From Streptomyces zingiberis (lineage in GTDB: Bacteria > Actinomycetota > Actinomycetes > Streptomycetales > Streptomycetaceae), in NCBI RefSeq assembly GCF_012034935.1, contig NZ_JAATEN010000026.1, forward strand, positions 28,339 to 92,338: 64,000 nucleotides of DNA. The letters are read 5' to 3'. A program made the position numbers and the translations under genes. Of the stretch, positions 7,156 through 15,258 are shown in pieces. The notes below the pieces were generated by a model. It was not told the origin of the DNA and searched no databases. It saw only the letters and a list, made by a program, of their open reading frames with translations. Within the stretch, counting starts at the first letter, position 1, and every line of letters begins with the position of its first letter.

Positions 7156-9519
7156 TCAGCCGTTGCGCCGCCAGCGGGGCTTGTCGGCGCGGCGGTCGAA
7201 GGAGCGGCCGCCGGTGGCGCTGCCGCCGCGGTGCTCCTCGCGGCGGGCCGGGCGGTCGTCCCGGCCGAAGGGCCGGTCGTCGCGGCGGTCACGGTTGTGC
7301 GGGCGGTCGCCACCGCGGTGGCCACCGTCGCGCCGCTCGTGCGGGCGGCCGGAGCCGAAGCCCGGGCGGTCGTCACGGCGGTCCCGGCCGAAGCCGGACG
7401 GGCGCTCGTCGCGACGGTCACGGCCGAAACCCGAGGGGCGCTCGTCACGCCGGTCACGGCTGAACCCGGACGGGCGGTCGTCCCGGCGGAAGCCGGGGCG
7501 GTCGTCACGGCGGTCCCGGCCGAAGCCGGACGGGCGCTCGTCGCGACGGTCACGGCCGAAACCCGAGGGCCGCTCGTCCCGCCGGTCACGGCTGAACCCG
7601 GACGGGCGGTCGTCCCGGCGGAAGCCACCGCCGTGCGAGCCGGAGCCCTGCGAACCGGAGCCGAAGCGGTCGCCGCCGCGACGGTCGTCCCGGCGGTCGT
7701 CACGCCGGTCGCGGCCGAAGCCGGACGGACGGTCGTCGCGCCGGTCACGGCCGTGGCCGCCGCCGAAACCGCCCGGGCGGTCGTCACGCCGGTCACCGCG
7801 CTCACGGCGGTCCCCGCCGCGGCTGTCGCGGTGGTCGCCCGCGCCCGTGGCCTGCGCCGGCACGGACACCGCGGCCTCGGCGGCCTCCGCCGCGGCCTCG
7901 GCGACAGCGGCCTCCGCGACGGCCGCCACCGCGGCCTCCGGGTCCTCGCCCCGCTCGCGCGCGGCGCGGGCCACCAGCCGGTCGGCCTCCGAGCGCAGCT
8001 CGCTCGCGCGGCGCTGCGCCCGCTCCAGCTCCCGGGTGAGGTCCTGGACCTCGCGCTCGGCCTGCTTGGCGGAGTTGCCGGCCGACTCGGCCTGCACCTC
8101 GGTCAGCGAGCGCGCGCCCGTGATCCGGGCCAGGTCCTCGTCGAACACTCCGGCGCCGGCGACGTTGTGCCGCGCGGCGTCCACGCCCGCGTCCTCCATC
8201 AGGCGGAACATCTGCCGCCGCTGGTGCGGCAGGGCCAGCGAGACGACGGTGCCACTGCGGCCCGCCCGCGCGGTCCGGCCGGAGCGGTGCAGGTAGTCCT
8301 TGTGGTCGCCCGCCGGGTCCACGTTGAGGACCAGGTCGACGTCGTCCACGTGGATGCCGCGCGCGGCGACGTCCGTGGCCACCAGGCAGTTGACGTGGCC
8401 GTCCTTGAAGTCGGCGAGCGTGCGGGTGCGCGCGCCCTGCGTCATGCCGCCGTGCAGCGCGTCCGCGCGGACCCCGGCGTCGACGAGCTGCTCGGCGACG
8501 CGGTCGGCGCCCATCTGCGTCCGGACGAAGATGATCGTGCGGCCCTTTCGGGCGGCGATCGCGGCCGTGACCGGCGCCTTGTCCTTCGGCTTCACGATGA
8601 GGACGTGGTGGCTCATGGTCGACACGGCGCCCTGGGCCGCGTCCACCTCGTGCGTCACCGGGTCGACCAGGTAGCGCTTGACGAGGGAGTCGATCTCGTT
8701 CTCCAGCGTGGCCGAGAACAGCAGCCGCTGCCCGCCGGCCGGCACCAGGTCGAGGATCTCGGTGACCTCGGGCAGGAAGCCCATGTCGGCCATCTGGTCG
8801 GCCTCGTCGAGGACGGCGACCTCCACCTCGTCCAGCGAGGCGGCGCCGCGGTCGATGATGTCGCGCAGCCGGCCGGGGGTGGCGACGAGGATGTCGACAC
8901 CGCGCTCCAGGGCGTAGATCTGGTTGCCCATCGAGGTACCGCCGCAGACGACCTTCATCTTGAGGCCGAGCACGTCGCCGTAGGGCTGGAGCGCGTCCGC
9001 CACCTGCATCGCGAGCTCACGGGTGGGGGTGAGGATCAGGCCGCGGGGGCGCTTGCGCGCCGTGGAACCGCCGGCCAGCCGGGTCAGCAGGGGCAGCCCG
9101 AAGGAGAGCGTCTTGCCGGAGCCGGTGCGGCCACGGCCGAGGATGTCCTTGCCGGCCAGGGCGTCGGGGATGGTGGCGGCCTGGATCGGGAACGGCACGG
9201 TGACGCCGTTCTGGGCCAGCTTGCGGACGATCGGCTCGGCGAGGCCGAGGTCGCCGAAGGTGACGCCGGGGGCGGCCTGCTCGGTGGTCTCGGCGGACTC
9301 GGTGGCCTGGGCGGCCTCGGTGGCCTTCGTGTCCTCGGTGGCCTCGGTGCGCTCGGTGGCCCGGGCGTCCTGGCCGTCCCGGGATTCGTCACGGGCGCCG
9401 CCCGCCGGGACGGTGGGGTCCGTAGTGACGGACGTGACGTCGCTCACGGGGGCGTCGGCCGTGGCCGCGGGCTCGGTCTCGCCGGGCATGACGGCAGGGT
9501 CAGTGGCAGAAATGGACAT
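7156..9519 (-). CDS. DEAD-box ATP-dependent RNA helicase with RGG/RDR-rich tail
   Basis: 787-residue RNA helicase for RNA remodelling in the cytoplasm. After an acidic Thr/Ala-Glu-rich N-terminus (about 1-90) come the Q motif (VPFPIQAATIPDALAG), motif I GRTGSGKT, Ia PTRELA, II DEAD, III SAT, and the helicase-C motifs TDVAARGIHVDDVD and HRSGRTARAG. A predicted coiled coil (AEREVQDLTRELERAQRRASEL) precedes a 190-residue basic-acidic tail of RRDDRPSGFGRD repeats, two 44-residue units of which are nearly identical. The gene matches the position of the SCO4096-type helicase near bldC. The ATG at 9519 lies 13 nt after GGAAGG, so spacing is long; its 5' leader may be extended. Confidence 0.93.
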   Translation of the reverse strand: MSISATDPAVMPGETEPAATADAPVSDVTSVTTDPTVPAGGARDESRDGQDARATERTEATEDTKATEAAQATESAETTEQAAPGVTFGDLGLAEPIVRKLAQNGVTVPFPIQAATIPDALAGKDILGRGRTGSGKTLSFGLPLLTRLAGGSTARKRPRGLILTPTRELAMQVADALQPYGDVLGLKMKVVCGGTSMGNQIYALERGVDILVATPGRLRDIIDRGAASLDEVEVAVLDEADQMADMGFLPEVTEILDLVPAGGQRLLFSATLENEIDSLVKRYLVDPVTHEVDAAQGAVSTMSHHVLIVKPKDKAPVTAAIAARKGRTIIFVRTQMGADRVAEQLVDAGVRADALHGGMTQGARTRTLADFKDGHVNCLVATDVAARGIHVDDVDLVLNVDPAGDHKDYLHRSGRTARAGRSGTVVSLALPHQRRQMFRLMEDAGVDAARHNVAGAGVFDEDLARITGARSLTEVQAESAGNSAKQAEREVQDLTRELERAQRRASELRSEADRLVARAARERGEDPEAAVAAVAEAAVAEAAAEAAEAAVSVPAQATGAGDHRDSRGGDRRERGDRRDDRPGGFGGGHGRDRRDDRPSGFGRDRRDDRRDDRRGGDRFGSGSQGSGSHGGGFRRDDRPSGFSRDRRDERPSGFGRDRRDERPSGFGRDRRDDRPGFRRDDRPSGFSRDRRDERPSGFGRDRRDERPSGFGRDRRDDRPGFGSGRPHERRDGGHRGGDRPHNRDRRDDRPFGRDDRPARREEHRGGSATGGRSFDRRADKPRWRRNG
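7369..7632 (-). repeat. 132-bp tandem duplication in helicase C-terminus
   Basis: Two consecutive 132-bp units (from 7369 and from 7501) are almost identical and encode the same 44 residues (RRDDRPSGFS...RDDRPGF). Each unit is itself built of four shorter RDRRDERPSGFG-type repeats. The period is a multiple of three, so copy-number change keeps the frame. Confidence 0.85.
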
Positions 9520-9994
9520 GCGAAATGCAAAACCTTCCGGAATCTCGGCACGCGCCCAGACTCCGTGTGTGCATACGCCCGCCTCTATGCGGTCAGCCAC
9601 GGTTCGGTACAGGAACGCGCCTCGCGGCGCTTCCGCCACCTCGCGTGTCGAGGCGACGCCGTTGCGCCGGGCAAATGGGATCAAACGACCCGCCACTTTA
9701 CGCATCCGTGACCCCGAAGCGCAAATCGCTTCGGCGGGAGGTCTCGGGGCGCTGTTGACAGCCGGCCGGGTGGACTGAGATTGCTCGTGTGAGATCGCGG
9801 CGTCTGCGCCGCGCTCCGTCCAGCGTACCGGACGCCCGCGGGGAGTCGCGGCCGGCCCGTACCGGAACCGGATCACAGGCCGCCGCGACCCCGGCCGGGC
9901 CAACCGGCGCCCGTGGAAAGCCGGTTGCGGAGGGAGACTGCTGCCTCGGGCACCTCGGTCACCTCGGGCACCTCGGCGCGCCGGCTCCGCCGGG
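9520..9994. other. Helicase upstream region with short hairpin
   Basis: 475 bp between the helicase start and the lipoprotein stop. It is less G+C-rich than its surroundings and has no gene. A perfect 8-bp hairpin (CCGAAGCG, loop CAAAT, CGCTTCGG) lies at 9714-9734, about 200 nt upstream of the helicase ATG, possibly in a leader or as the end of the lipoprotein transcript. Confidence 0.45.
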
Positions 9995-10636
9995 TCAGCC
10001 CGACGGTGTGGCCCGCGACTCCGCCGGCGCGGCTCCCGGCTCCGGTTCCCGCCGCGGCTCCCGCCCGGATTCCCGCACGGTCGCGGACGAGGCGCCACCC
10101 GGGGCGGAGGAGGGGCCGGGCGGCTCACTCGTCGGCGCCGGCGGCGGGGTCGAGGGCTGGGGCTCCGGTTCCGGCGCCGGTGGTTCCGGATCGGGATCGG
10201 GACGGCTCGGTCCGCCGTCACCCCCCGGCCGGCGCGTGGGCCGCGGACCATCCCCGCCGCGGCCGTCTCCGCCCGTCTCCCGGCCGCCGCCGGTGTCCTC
10301 CCCCGGGTCCGCGCGCCCGGAGTCGCGCCGTCCTCCGCCGCCCTTGCCCGGGCGGGCGTCCCGGTCCCCGGGGCGCGCGCCCTTCTCCCGGTGGGCCCCC
10401 TTGCGGTCGCCCTCGCCGCGGCCCTTGCCGTCCTCGCCCTCCTCGCCCTCCGGCGCGCCCGCCGCACCGTCCGTGCCGTACGGCTGTTCGCCGTGGTCTC
10501 CGCCGCCGGGGCGCTCACCGGCGCCGGGATCGCGCTGTCCGGCCGAACCGGACGGTTCCGGCGGCTCGTTCCGGTCGCTGACGTTCATGCAGCCGGAGAC
10601 CGCGGCCACCGCGAGGGCCACCGCCGCCACGCGCAA
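9995..10636 (-). CDS. Putative Pro/Gly/Glu-rich lipoprotein
   Basis: About 213 residues. A short signal sequence RVAAVALAVAAVSGC ends in a lipobox (VSGC). The mature part is entirely low-complexity: Gly, Asp, Glu and Arg first, then a PDPDPEPPAPEPEP-type Pro-rich stretch, so it is probably a disordered surface protein. The start is uncertain: TTG at 10636 gives MRVAAVAL..., GTG at 10630 gives MAAVAL.... No ribosome site decides between them, and the frame is open much further upstream. I recognise no domain. A gene of this type occurs near the SCO4096-like helicase in relatives, from memory. Confidence 0.5.
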   Translation of the reverse strand: MRVAAVALAVAAVSGCMNVSDRNEPPEPSGSAGQRDPGAGERPGGGDHGEQPYGTDGAAGAPEGEEGEDGKGRGEGDRKGAHREKGARPGDRDARPGKGGGGRRDSGRADPGEDTGGGRETGGDGRGGDGPRPTRRPGGDGGPSRPDPDPEPPAPEPEPQPSTPPPAPTSEPPGPSSAPGGASSATVRESGREPRREPEPGAAPAESRATPSG

Positions 10637-11199
10637 CGGCCCGCGCGAACCGGCGGCCGTGCGGGCTGTCCCGGCGCCTGATCGCCCGCGGAGCGATCGT
10701 CCACCGGGAACGGGAAGGGGACCGGCCCCGCGCGCTCCGGTCACGGGCGCCCCCGGAGCGTCCGCCCGGAAACCCACGGCAGGGTCCGCCGAAGACACCC
10801 CGGGGGAGGGGGCAGGGCCGACGGAGGGGACGGGGCCGGCGGCGTCCGGTCCCTCACCCCCGGCGGCGCGGACACGCTCACCGGCAACCCCGGCGGCCCC
10901 ACCGGTCCCGTCCGCCCAGGCGGCCCCGTCCCGCGAGCGGTCGCCGGGCGTGGGAGCGGCCCCGCCAGGCGTCCGGAGGGGTTCACCGGCCGGGGAGCGG
11001 CGGGACGGGTGCCGGGCAGGACGTACGGGGAGCGGGCACACGGGCGGGCACCTCCGGGTGCGGTAGGGGCGGACCGGACTGCTCAACTCCACCCGCGCCG
11101 CCCAGGACACGCCCCCGGAAACGGGACCCGCGGAAGTTCCGCCCGGACGCGCCCCCGGCGGGGGCGCGTCCGGGCGGAAAGCCCGGGCCCACCGGCCGC
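10637..11199. other. Gene-free G+C-rich spacer
   Basis: 563 bp between the lipoprotein start and the end of the FluC operon. Only long low-complexity frames occur. A very strong hairpin lies at 11137-11179; otherwise I see nothing. Confidence 0.5.
11137..11179 (-). terminator. Terminator hairpin of the fluC operon
   Basis: Perfect 20-bp stem (TTCCGCCCGGACGCGCCCCC with its complement) and a 3-nt loop, 20 bp beyond the last operon stop codon. It has no U tract. Confidence 0.85.
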
Positions 11200-11574
11200 T
11201 CAGCCCACCAGCCGCTCCGCCGCCCACGAGGCCGACGCGAACGCTCCCAGCCCGGCCACCGTCGAGCCCAGGAGGTTGGCGGCGGCGAGCGCCCCGCGCC
11301 CCCGCTCCGCCAGCCGCAGCGTCTCGTAGGAGAACGTCGAGTAGGTGGTCAGCGCCCCGCACAGCCCCGTCCCGAGCAGCAGTCCCGTCCCGGCGGAGCC
11401 GGTGCCCGCCGCCGCGGCCCCGGTGATCAGCCCCAGTGCGAGGCTGCCCACCAGGTTGACGGTGACCGTGCCCCAGGGGAACTCGGTCTCATGGCGCGCC
11501 TGCACGGCCCGGTCGGTGAGATAGCGCAGCGGCGCGCCGACGGCGGCGCCGACCGCGACCAGCAGCCAGTTCAT
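11200..11574 (-). CDS. crcB: Fluoride channel FluC/CrcB
   Basis: 124-residue four-helix membrane protein of the FluC (CrcB) family, which exports fluoride passively as an antiparallel dimer. Visible marks are the N-terminal GAAVGAPLRYLTDR, the family segment FPWGTVTVNLVGSLALGLI, and GLCGALTTYSTFSYET (central Thr and Phe-box region). The ATG at 11574 overlaps the TGA of the preceding crcB paralogue (ATGA), so translation is coupled. Actinobacteria usually carry two adjacent paralogues that form a heterodimer; this is the compact one. A strong terminator follows. Confidence 0.93.
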   Translation of the reverse strand: MNWLLVAVGAAVGAPLRYLTDRAVQARHETEFPWGTVTVNLVGSLALGLITGAAAAGTGSAGTGLLLGTGLCGALTTYSTFSYETLRLAERGRGALAAANLLGSTVAGLGAFASASWAAERLVG

Positions 11575-12539
11575 GGCCCGGCCCCCTTCCGCGGCGGCTG
11601 TGGTGGCTGGGGCCGGCGCCGTGGTGATGGCTGTGGCCGCTGGGGCCGCTGGGACCGCTCCGCCGACCCCGCCGGGCGTGACGGCGGGCCGCCCCCTCCC
11701 CCGCGGGTCCGGTGGCCGGCGCCACGGCCTCCGGCCCCGTCCCCGGCCGCACCTCCGCCGCCGTCTCCGCTCCCGTGTGCGCCGTCGTCTCCGCCGCCGG
11801 CCGGGGCCATCGCCCGGCGGGTCAGGGTGGCCGCCGCCCACACGGCGCCGAGCGCCGCCGCGGGCGTACCGGCGGCGCACCCGAGCGCCGTCCAGGTCTC
11901 GCCCCGTTCCAGCAGGCCGACGACGTCGGCGGCGTAGGTCGAGAAGGTGGTGAAACCGCCCAGCACACCGGTGCCGAGAAAGGGGCGGAGCAGCGGGCGC
12001 CGGTCCGCCCCGGGCCGCTCCGCGAGCAGCACCATCACCACGCCGATGAGCGCGCTGCCCGCCGCGTTGACGGCGAGCACCGGCCACGGACCCGCGTCCC
12101 GCGCCACCGGCCAGGCGAGCGTCAGCCCGTAGCGGGCGCAGCCGCCGAGCGCGCCGCCCACGGCGACCACGGCGAGCGTGCCGGCCAGCGCCCGGCCCGC
12201 GCCCTCGGCCCGCTGCGCGGGGACGTGCAGATCGACGTCGGGGTCGACGGGGCGCGGGTCCCCGGCCGATCCGTCACCGCTCCCCCGCGCGCCCGGGCCG
12301 CCACCACGGGCGCCGGAGCCGGGCGCACCGGACCCACCGGCCGCACCGCCGGCCGCACCGCCGGGCGCTCCGCCCGGCACGGTCCGCTCGTCCGGCGGCC
12401 GGGGGCCACCGGCTCCTGTGGCCCCTGTGGCCCCTGTGGAGTCTCCGGTTTCTCCGGCCCCTCCGGCCCCTCCGGCTTGTCCGGCTACGGGATCTCCCTC
12501 CGCCCCCCTCTCCCCGCCGTCACCGGGCGCCGGGCTCAT
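11571..12539 (-). CDS. crcB: Fluoride channel FluC/CrcB paralogue with long tails
   Basis: 322 residues, roughly 200 more than a normal FluC. The channel core covers about residues 110-240: LGGCARYGLTLAWPVA, WPVLAVNAAGSALIGVVMV, PFLGTGVLGGFTTFSTYAADV. The N-terminal 100 residues (Gly/Ala/Pro-rich, GATGATGAGG) and the C-terminal 80 residues (Gly-rich, then SQRPQRPQPSPRRRPQPPQ) look disordered and cytoplasmic. The start at 12539 overlaps the stop of the metallopeptidase gene (ATGA), and its stop overlaps the next crcB start. The three genes are therefore one coupled operon. It probably pairs with the smaller paralogue. Confidence 0.88.
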   Translation of the reverse strand: MSPAPGDGGERGAEGDPVAGQAGGAGGAGETGDSTGATGATGAGGPRPPDERTVPGGAPGGAAGGAAGGSGAPGSGARGGGPGARGSGDGSAGDPRPVDPDVDLHVPAQRAEGAGRALAGTLAVVAVGGALGGCARYGLTLAWPVARDAGPWPVLAVNAAGSALIGVVMVLLAERPGADRRPLLRPFLGTGVLGGFTTFSTYAADVVGLLERGETWTALGCAAGTPAAALGAVWAAATLTRRAMAPAGGGDDGAHGSGDGGGGAAGDGAGGRGAGHRTRGGGGGPPSRPAGSAERSQRPQRPQPSPRRRPQPPQPPRKGAGP

Positions 12540-12904
12540 CCGTAGCCCAGGGCGTGCAGCCGTTCGTCGTCGATGCCGAAGTGGTGGGCGATCTCGTGGA
12601 CGACCGTGACCTCGGTCTCGGCGACGACCTCCTCCCGGCTGCCGCACATCCGGAGCGTCGGCCCCCGGTAGATGGTGATCCGGTCCGGCAGCACACCCGC
12701 GTACCACTCACCCCGTTCCGTGAGGGGCGTCCCCTCGTAGATCCCGAGCAGCTCCGGGTCCTCCGGCGGCGGCTCGTCCTCCACGAAGACCGCGACGTTG
12801 TCCATGAGCCGGGTCAGCTCGGGCGGGACCCGGTCCAGCGCCTCGGCGACCAGTTCCTCGAACTCCTCACGCGTCATCTCCAGCACCCGGCCATTCTGCG
12901 TCAC
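12536..12904 (-). CDS. Zincin-like metallopeptidase family protein
   Basis: 122-residue small protein of the actinobacterial metallopeptidase family with a C-terminal HEIAHHFGIDDERLHALGY segment: HExxH zinc site plus a downstream Asp/Glu. The N-terminal part (MTREEFEELVAEALDRVPPEL...DNVAVFVEDEP) is typical of this family. GTG at 12904 is used here (VTQNGRVLEMTREE); GTG (VLEM...) at 12886 or ATG at 12877 are alternatives. It is first in the operon with the two fluC genes and overlaps the next start by ATGA. Substrate unknown; proteolytic activity is inferred from the zinc motif. Confidence 0.85.
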   Translation of the reverse strand: MTQNGRVLEMTREEFEELVAEALDRVPPELTRLMDNVAVFVEDEPPPEDPELLGIYEGTPLTERGEWYAGVLPDRITIYRGPTLRMCGSREEVVAETEVTVVHEIAHHFGIDDERLHALGYG

Positions 12905-12981
12905 CGGGGGACGCGAGCGGGAAGGCGACCGCAGGCCCGCCCCGGCGCATAGTGATCAACGGCCCCGGGCATACGCCCCCA

Positions 12982-14685
12982 ATGGCACGCGCACCACTCA
13001 GCCGCCGCCTGCGCGGTCTCCTCCGGGGCCGGGGTGGCGGCTTCCGTTCGTCCCCGTCCTCCTCCGCGTCCTCGCCGGCCGGGTCCCCGCCGGGATCAGC
13101 GGGATCGCCGGGCTCGCGGACATCGGGACCCGTTCCGGCCGTCCGGTCCCTCGGCCACACCCCGAACCCGTACGTCCGTGCCGGCGGTCTCGTCGCGGTG
13201 GTGCTCATCGGGGCCTGGCTCGGCCTGCTGGTCGTCGGCAGCGTGCGGACGCCGGTGGGCCCCATGGACACGAAGATGGCGCTGCGGCCCTCGCTCACCG
13301 GCGGGACGAAGATCAACGTCTCCCCGCTGGGCGCGCTCGAACTCGACAGCCACCACGCGCCCGTCCGCCTGGACGTGGACGTCGACCAGCTCGACCCGGA
13401 GCGCTCCCAGGCGCTGGTGAACCACCCGGAGCGGATCGCGGGACTGCAGGACGAGATCGCCGCCGACGTGGCGTCCGGCACCGTCGAGCTGGGGGTGCGC
13501 TCGGTGGTGGCCGTCGTCTCCGGCGCCACGGTGCTCGGCCTGGCGGTGTACCGGCGCCCGCGGCGTGCCCTGGCGGCGGGCGGCCTGGCGTTCGCGCTGC
13601 TGGCCGCCTCGGGCGCCGCCGCGTACGCCACCTGGAATCCGAAGTCCGTCCTGGAGCCGAAGTTCTCCGGGCTGCTCAGCAGCGCGCCGAGCGTGGTCGG
13701 CAACGCGCGCTCCATCGTCAGCGACTTCGACGTCTACCAGCAGGAGCTGGCGCGGCTGGTCACCAACGTCACCAAGCTCTACGACGCGACGGCGAACCTG
13801 CCCGCGTACCAGCCGGACCCGAGCACCATGCGGGTGCTGCACGTCTCCGACATGCACCTCAACCCGGCTGCCTGGCACATCATCGAATCCCTGGTCGAGC
13901 AGTACGAGATCGATGTGATCATCGATTCGGGCGACACCATGGACCACGGCACGGCCGCCGAGAACAGCTACCTGGACCCCGTCGAGACCCTCGGCGCCCC
14001 CTACGTCTGGGTGCGCGGCAACCACGACTCCGCGCAGACGCAGGCGTCGCTGGAGGAGCGGGAGAACGTCCACGTGCTCGACGACGGTGACGCGGTGACC
14101 GTCGCCGGACTGCGCATCGCCGGCATCGGCGACCCGCAGTTCACCCCGGACCGCTCGGTGCAGGCCGCCGGTGACGACGCGGAGCGCGCCGCGGGCCGCC
14201 ACCTCGCCCGCGCGATCGACGCGGAGCGGAAGAAGGGCACGGCCGTGGACATCGCGGTGGCCCACAACCCGGTCGCCGCCCGCGAGACGGACGGCACGGT
14301 CCCCCTGGTGCTGGCCGGCCACACCCACAACCGCAAGACGTACGAGCTGGACGGCGGCACCCGGCTGATGGTCCAGGGCTCCACGGGCGGCGACGGCCTG
14401 CGCGCGGTGGAGGGCGACGAGCCGGCGGACGTCCAGGCGTCGATCCTCTACCTCGACCGGGACGAGCGGACCCTCCAGGCCTGGGACGAGATCACCCTCG
14501 GCGGGCTGGGCCTGTCGACGGCCGAGGTCAGCCGGCGCCTCCCGGACGAGAACACCCCGGGCGGGGAGCCCTCGCCCGCCCCGTCCGGCTCGCCGTCCCC
14601 CTCGTCCTCACCGTCCTCACCGTCCCCGCCCGGGTCGTCCGGGTCCCGCTCCCCGACGCCCTCGGCGACCGCCCCGGACGGGTGA
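12982..14685 (+). CDS. Membrane-anchored metallophosphoesterase
   Basis: 567-residue protein. After a Ser/Pro-rich cytoplasmic N-terminus there are hydrophobic segments (AGGLVAVVLIGAWLGLLVVG and two near 185-220). The C-terminal calcineurin-like domain has the motifs VLHVSDMHLNPAAW, IDSGDTMDHG, WVRGNHDS, VAHNPVAAR and LAGHTHNRK, i.e. D-x-H, GD, GNHD/E and GHTH metal ligands. The last 50 residues are Ser/Pro-rich. The ATG at 12982 and the GTG at 12952 are both possible and neither has a good ribosome site. It diverges from the metallopeptidase operon. Substrate not known. Confidence 0.88.
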   Translation: MARAPLSRRLRGLLRGRGGGFRSSPSSSASSPAGSPPGSAGSPGSRTSGPVPAVRSLGHTPNPYVRAGGLVAVVLIGAWLGLLVVGSVRTPVGPMDTKMALRPSLTGGTKINVSPLGALELDSHHAPVRLDVDVDQLDPERSQALVNHPERIAGLQDEIAADVASGTVELGVRSVVAVVSGATVLGLAVYRRPRRALAAGGLAFALLAASGAAAYATWNPKSVLEPKFSGLLSSAPSVVGNARSIVSDFDVYQQELARLVTNVTKLYDATANLPAYQPDPSTMRVLHVSDMHLNPAAWHIIESLVEQYEIDVIIDSGDTMDHGTAAENSYLDPVETLGAPYVWVRGNHDSAQTQASLEERENVHVLDDGDAVTVAGLRIAGIGDPQFTPDRSVQAAGDDAERAAGRHLARAIDAERKKGTAVDIAVAHNPVAARETDGTVPLVLAGHTHNRKTYELDGGTRLMVQGSTGGDGLRAVEGDEPADVQASILYLDRDERTLQAWDEITLGGLGLSTAEVSRRLPDENTPGGEPSPAPSGSPSPSSSPSSPSPPGSSGSRSPTPSATAPDG

Positions 14686-14796
14686 CGGACGGCGGGGCGG
14701 CACGGGGACGGCACGGGGGCGGGACGGCACGGGACGGGCCGGGCGGGGGCGGGCGCGCTCCCGGCTCCCACCCCCGCCCGGGCCCCCGGAACCGTT

Positions 14797-14826
14797 TTGG
14801 CGATCGCTCCCCCCATCCCATATGCT
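14797..14826 (+). promoter_or_regulatory. Promoter of the tRNA-Glu/Asp/Phe cluster
   Basis: TTGGCG, 18-bp spacer, TATGCT, followed about 47 bp later by tRNA-Glu. It resembles a housekeeping sigma promoter. Confidence 0.6.
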
Positions 14827-14873
14827 TCTCACGTCCCCGACGGCGCCGGAAGGCGCTCCAGGCGGGCCATTCA

Positions 14874-14946
14874 GCCCTCATCGTCTAGTGGCCCAGGACG
14901 CCGCCCTTTCAAGGCGGTAGCACGGGTTCGAATCCCGTTGGGGGCA
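14874..14946 (+). tRNA. tRNA-Glu (UUC)
   Basis: 73 nt. The acceptor GCCCTCA pairs with TGGGGGC, anticodon loop CTTTCAA gives TTC, and the T arm is ACGGGTTCGAATCCCGT. First gene of a three-tRNA cluster. Confidence 0.95.
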
Positions 14947-14998
14947 CGCGTCACCCTGTGCGAGACTGGAGTACGACACCAGCGCTCGCACGGAGCTG

Positions 14999-15073
14999 GG
15001 TCCTGTGGAGCAGTTTGGAGTGCTCGCCACCCTGTCAAGGTGGAGGCCGCGGGTTCAAATCCCGTCAGGACCG
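14999..15073 (+). tRNA. tRNA-Asp (GUC), copy 1
   Basis: 75 nt. The acceptor GGTCCTG pairs with CAGGACC and the anticodon loop CTGTCAA gives GTC. The sequence is identical to the copy at 27454. Confidence 0.95.
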
Positions 15074-15093
15074 CTGCAGCCGCAAGGCTGCGT

Positions 15094-15167
15094 GGCTGGG
15101 TAGCTCAGTTGGTACGAGCGTCCGCCTGAAAAGCGGAAGGTCGCCGGTTCGACCCCGGCCCCAGCCA
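15094..15167 (+). tRNA. tRNA-Phe (GAA), insertion target
   Basis: 74 nt. The acceptor GGCTGGG pairs with CCCAGCC and the anticodon loop CTGAAAA gives GAA. From position 15123 the gene is part of the left attachment repeat; the 3' part is restored by the element, so the tRNA stays intact. Confidence 0.95.
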
Positions 15168-15169
15168 CC
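15123..15169 (+). repeat. attL core (47-bp direct repeat)
   Basis: Identical over 47 bp to 20220-20266. Similarity continues about 45 bp further with two substitutions, through the terminator stem. It overlaps the tRNA-Phe anticodon-to-acceptor part. Confidence 0.92.
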
Positions 15170-15188
15170 GCCGCCCACCAGGGCAAAC

Positions 15189-15221
15189 GCCCCCGCCGAG
15201 ATCATCGGCGGGGGCCTTTTT
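15189..15221 (+). terminator. tRNA cluster terminator (within extended attL)
   Basis: An 11-bp stem GCCCCCGCCGA / TCGGCGGGGGC with a 5-nt loop is followed by TTTTT. A near copy lies after attR at 20287-20314. Confidence 0.85.
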
Positions 15222-15229
15222 GTCGCTTT

Positions 15230-15249
15230 CTGACGGCAGTATGACGGCA
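15230..15249 (+). repeat. Left arm repeat inside the element
   Basis: CTGACGGCAGTATGACGGCA is also found in the same orientation at 20104-20123. It contains TGACGGCA twice, 11 bp apart. The position just inside each end suits arm-type integrase or Xis sites. Confidence 0.6.
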
Positions 15250-15258
15250 GTGGCTCTC

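Noticed and set aside
7381..7640. CRISPR-like array in regular repeats
   Set aside because: The repeats are in-frame codons of the helicase tail without unique spacers.
6949..9711. 920-residue plus-strand frame opposite the DEAD-box helicase
   Set aside because: It is antisense to a clear helicase with all motifs; the Val/Ala/Gly-rich repeats mirror the RDR repeats.
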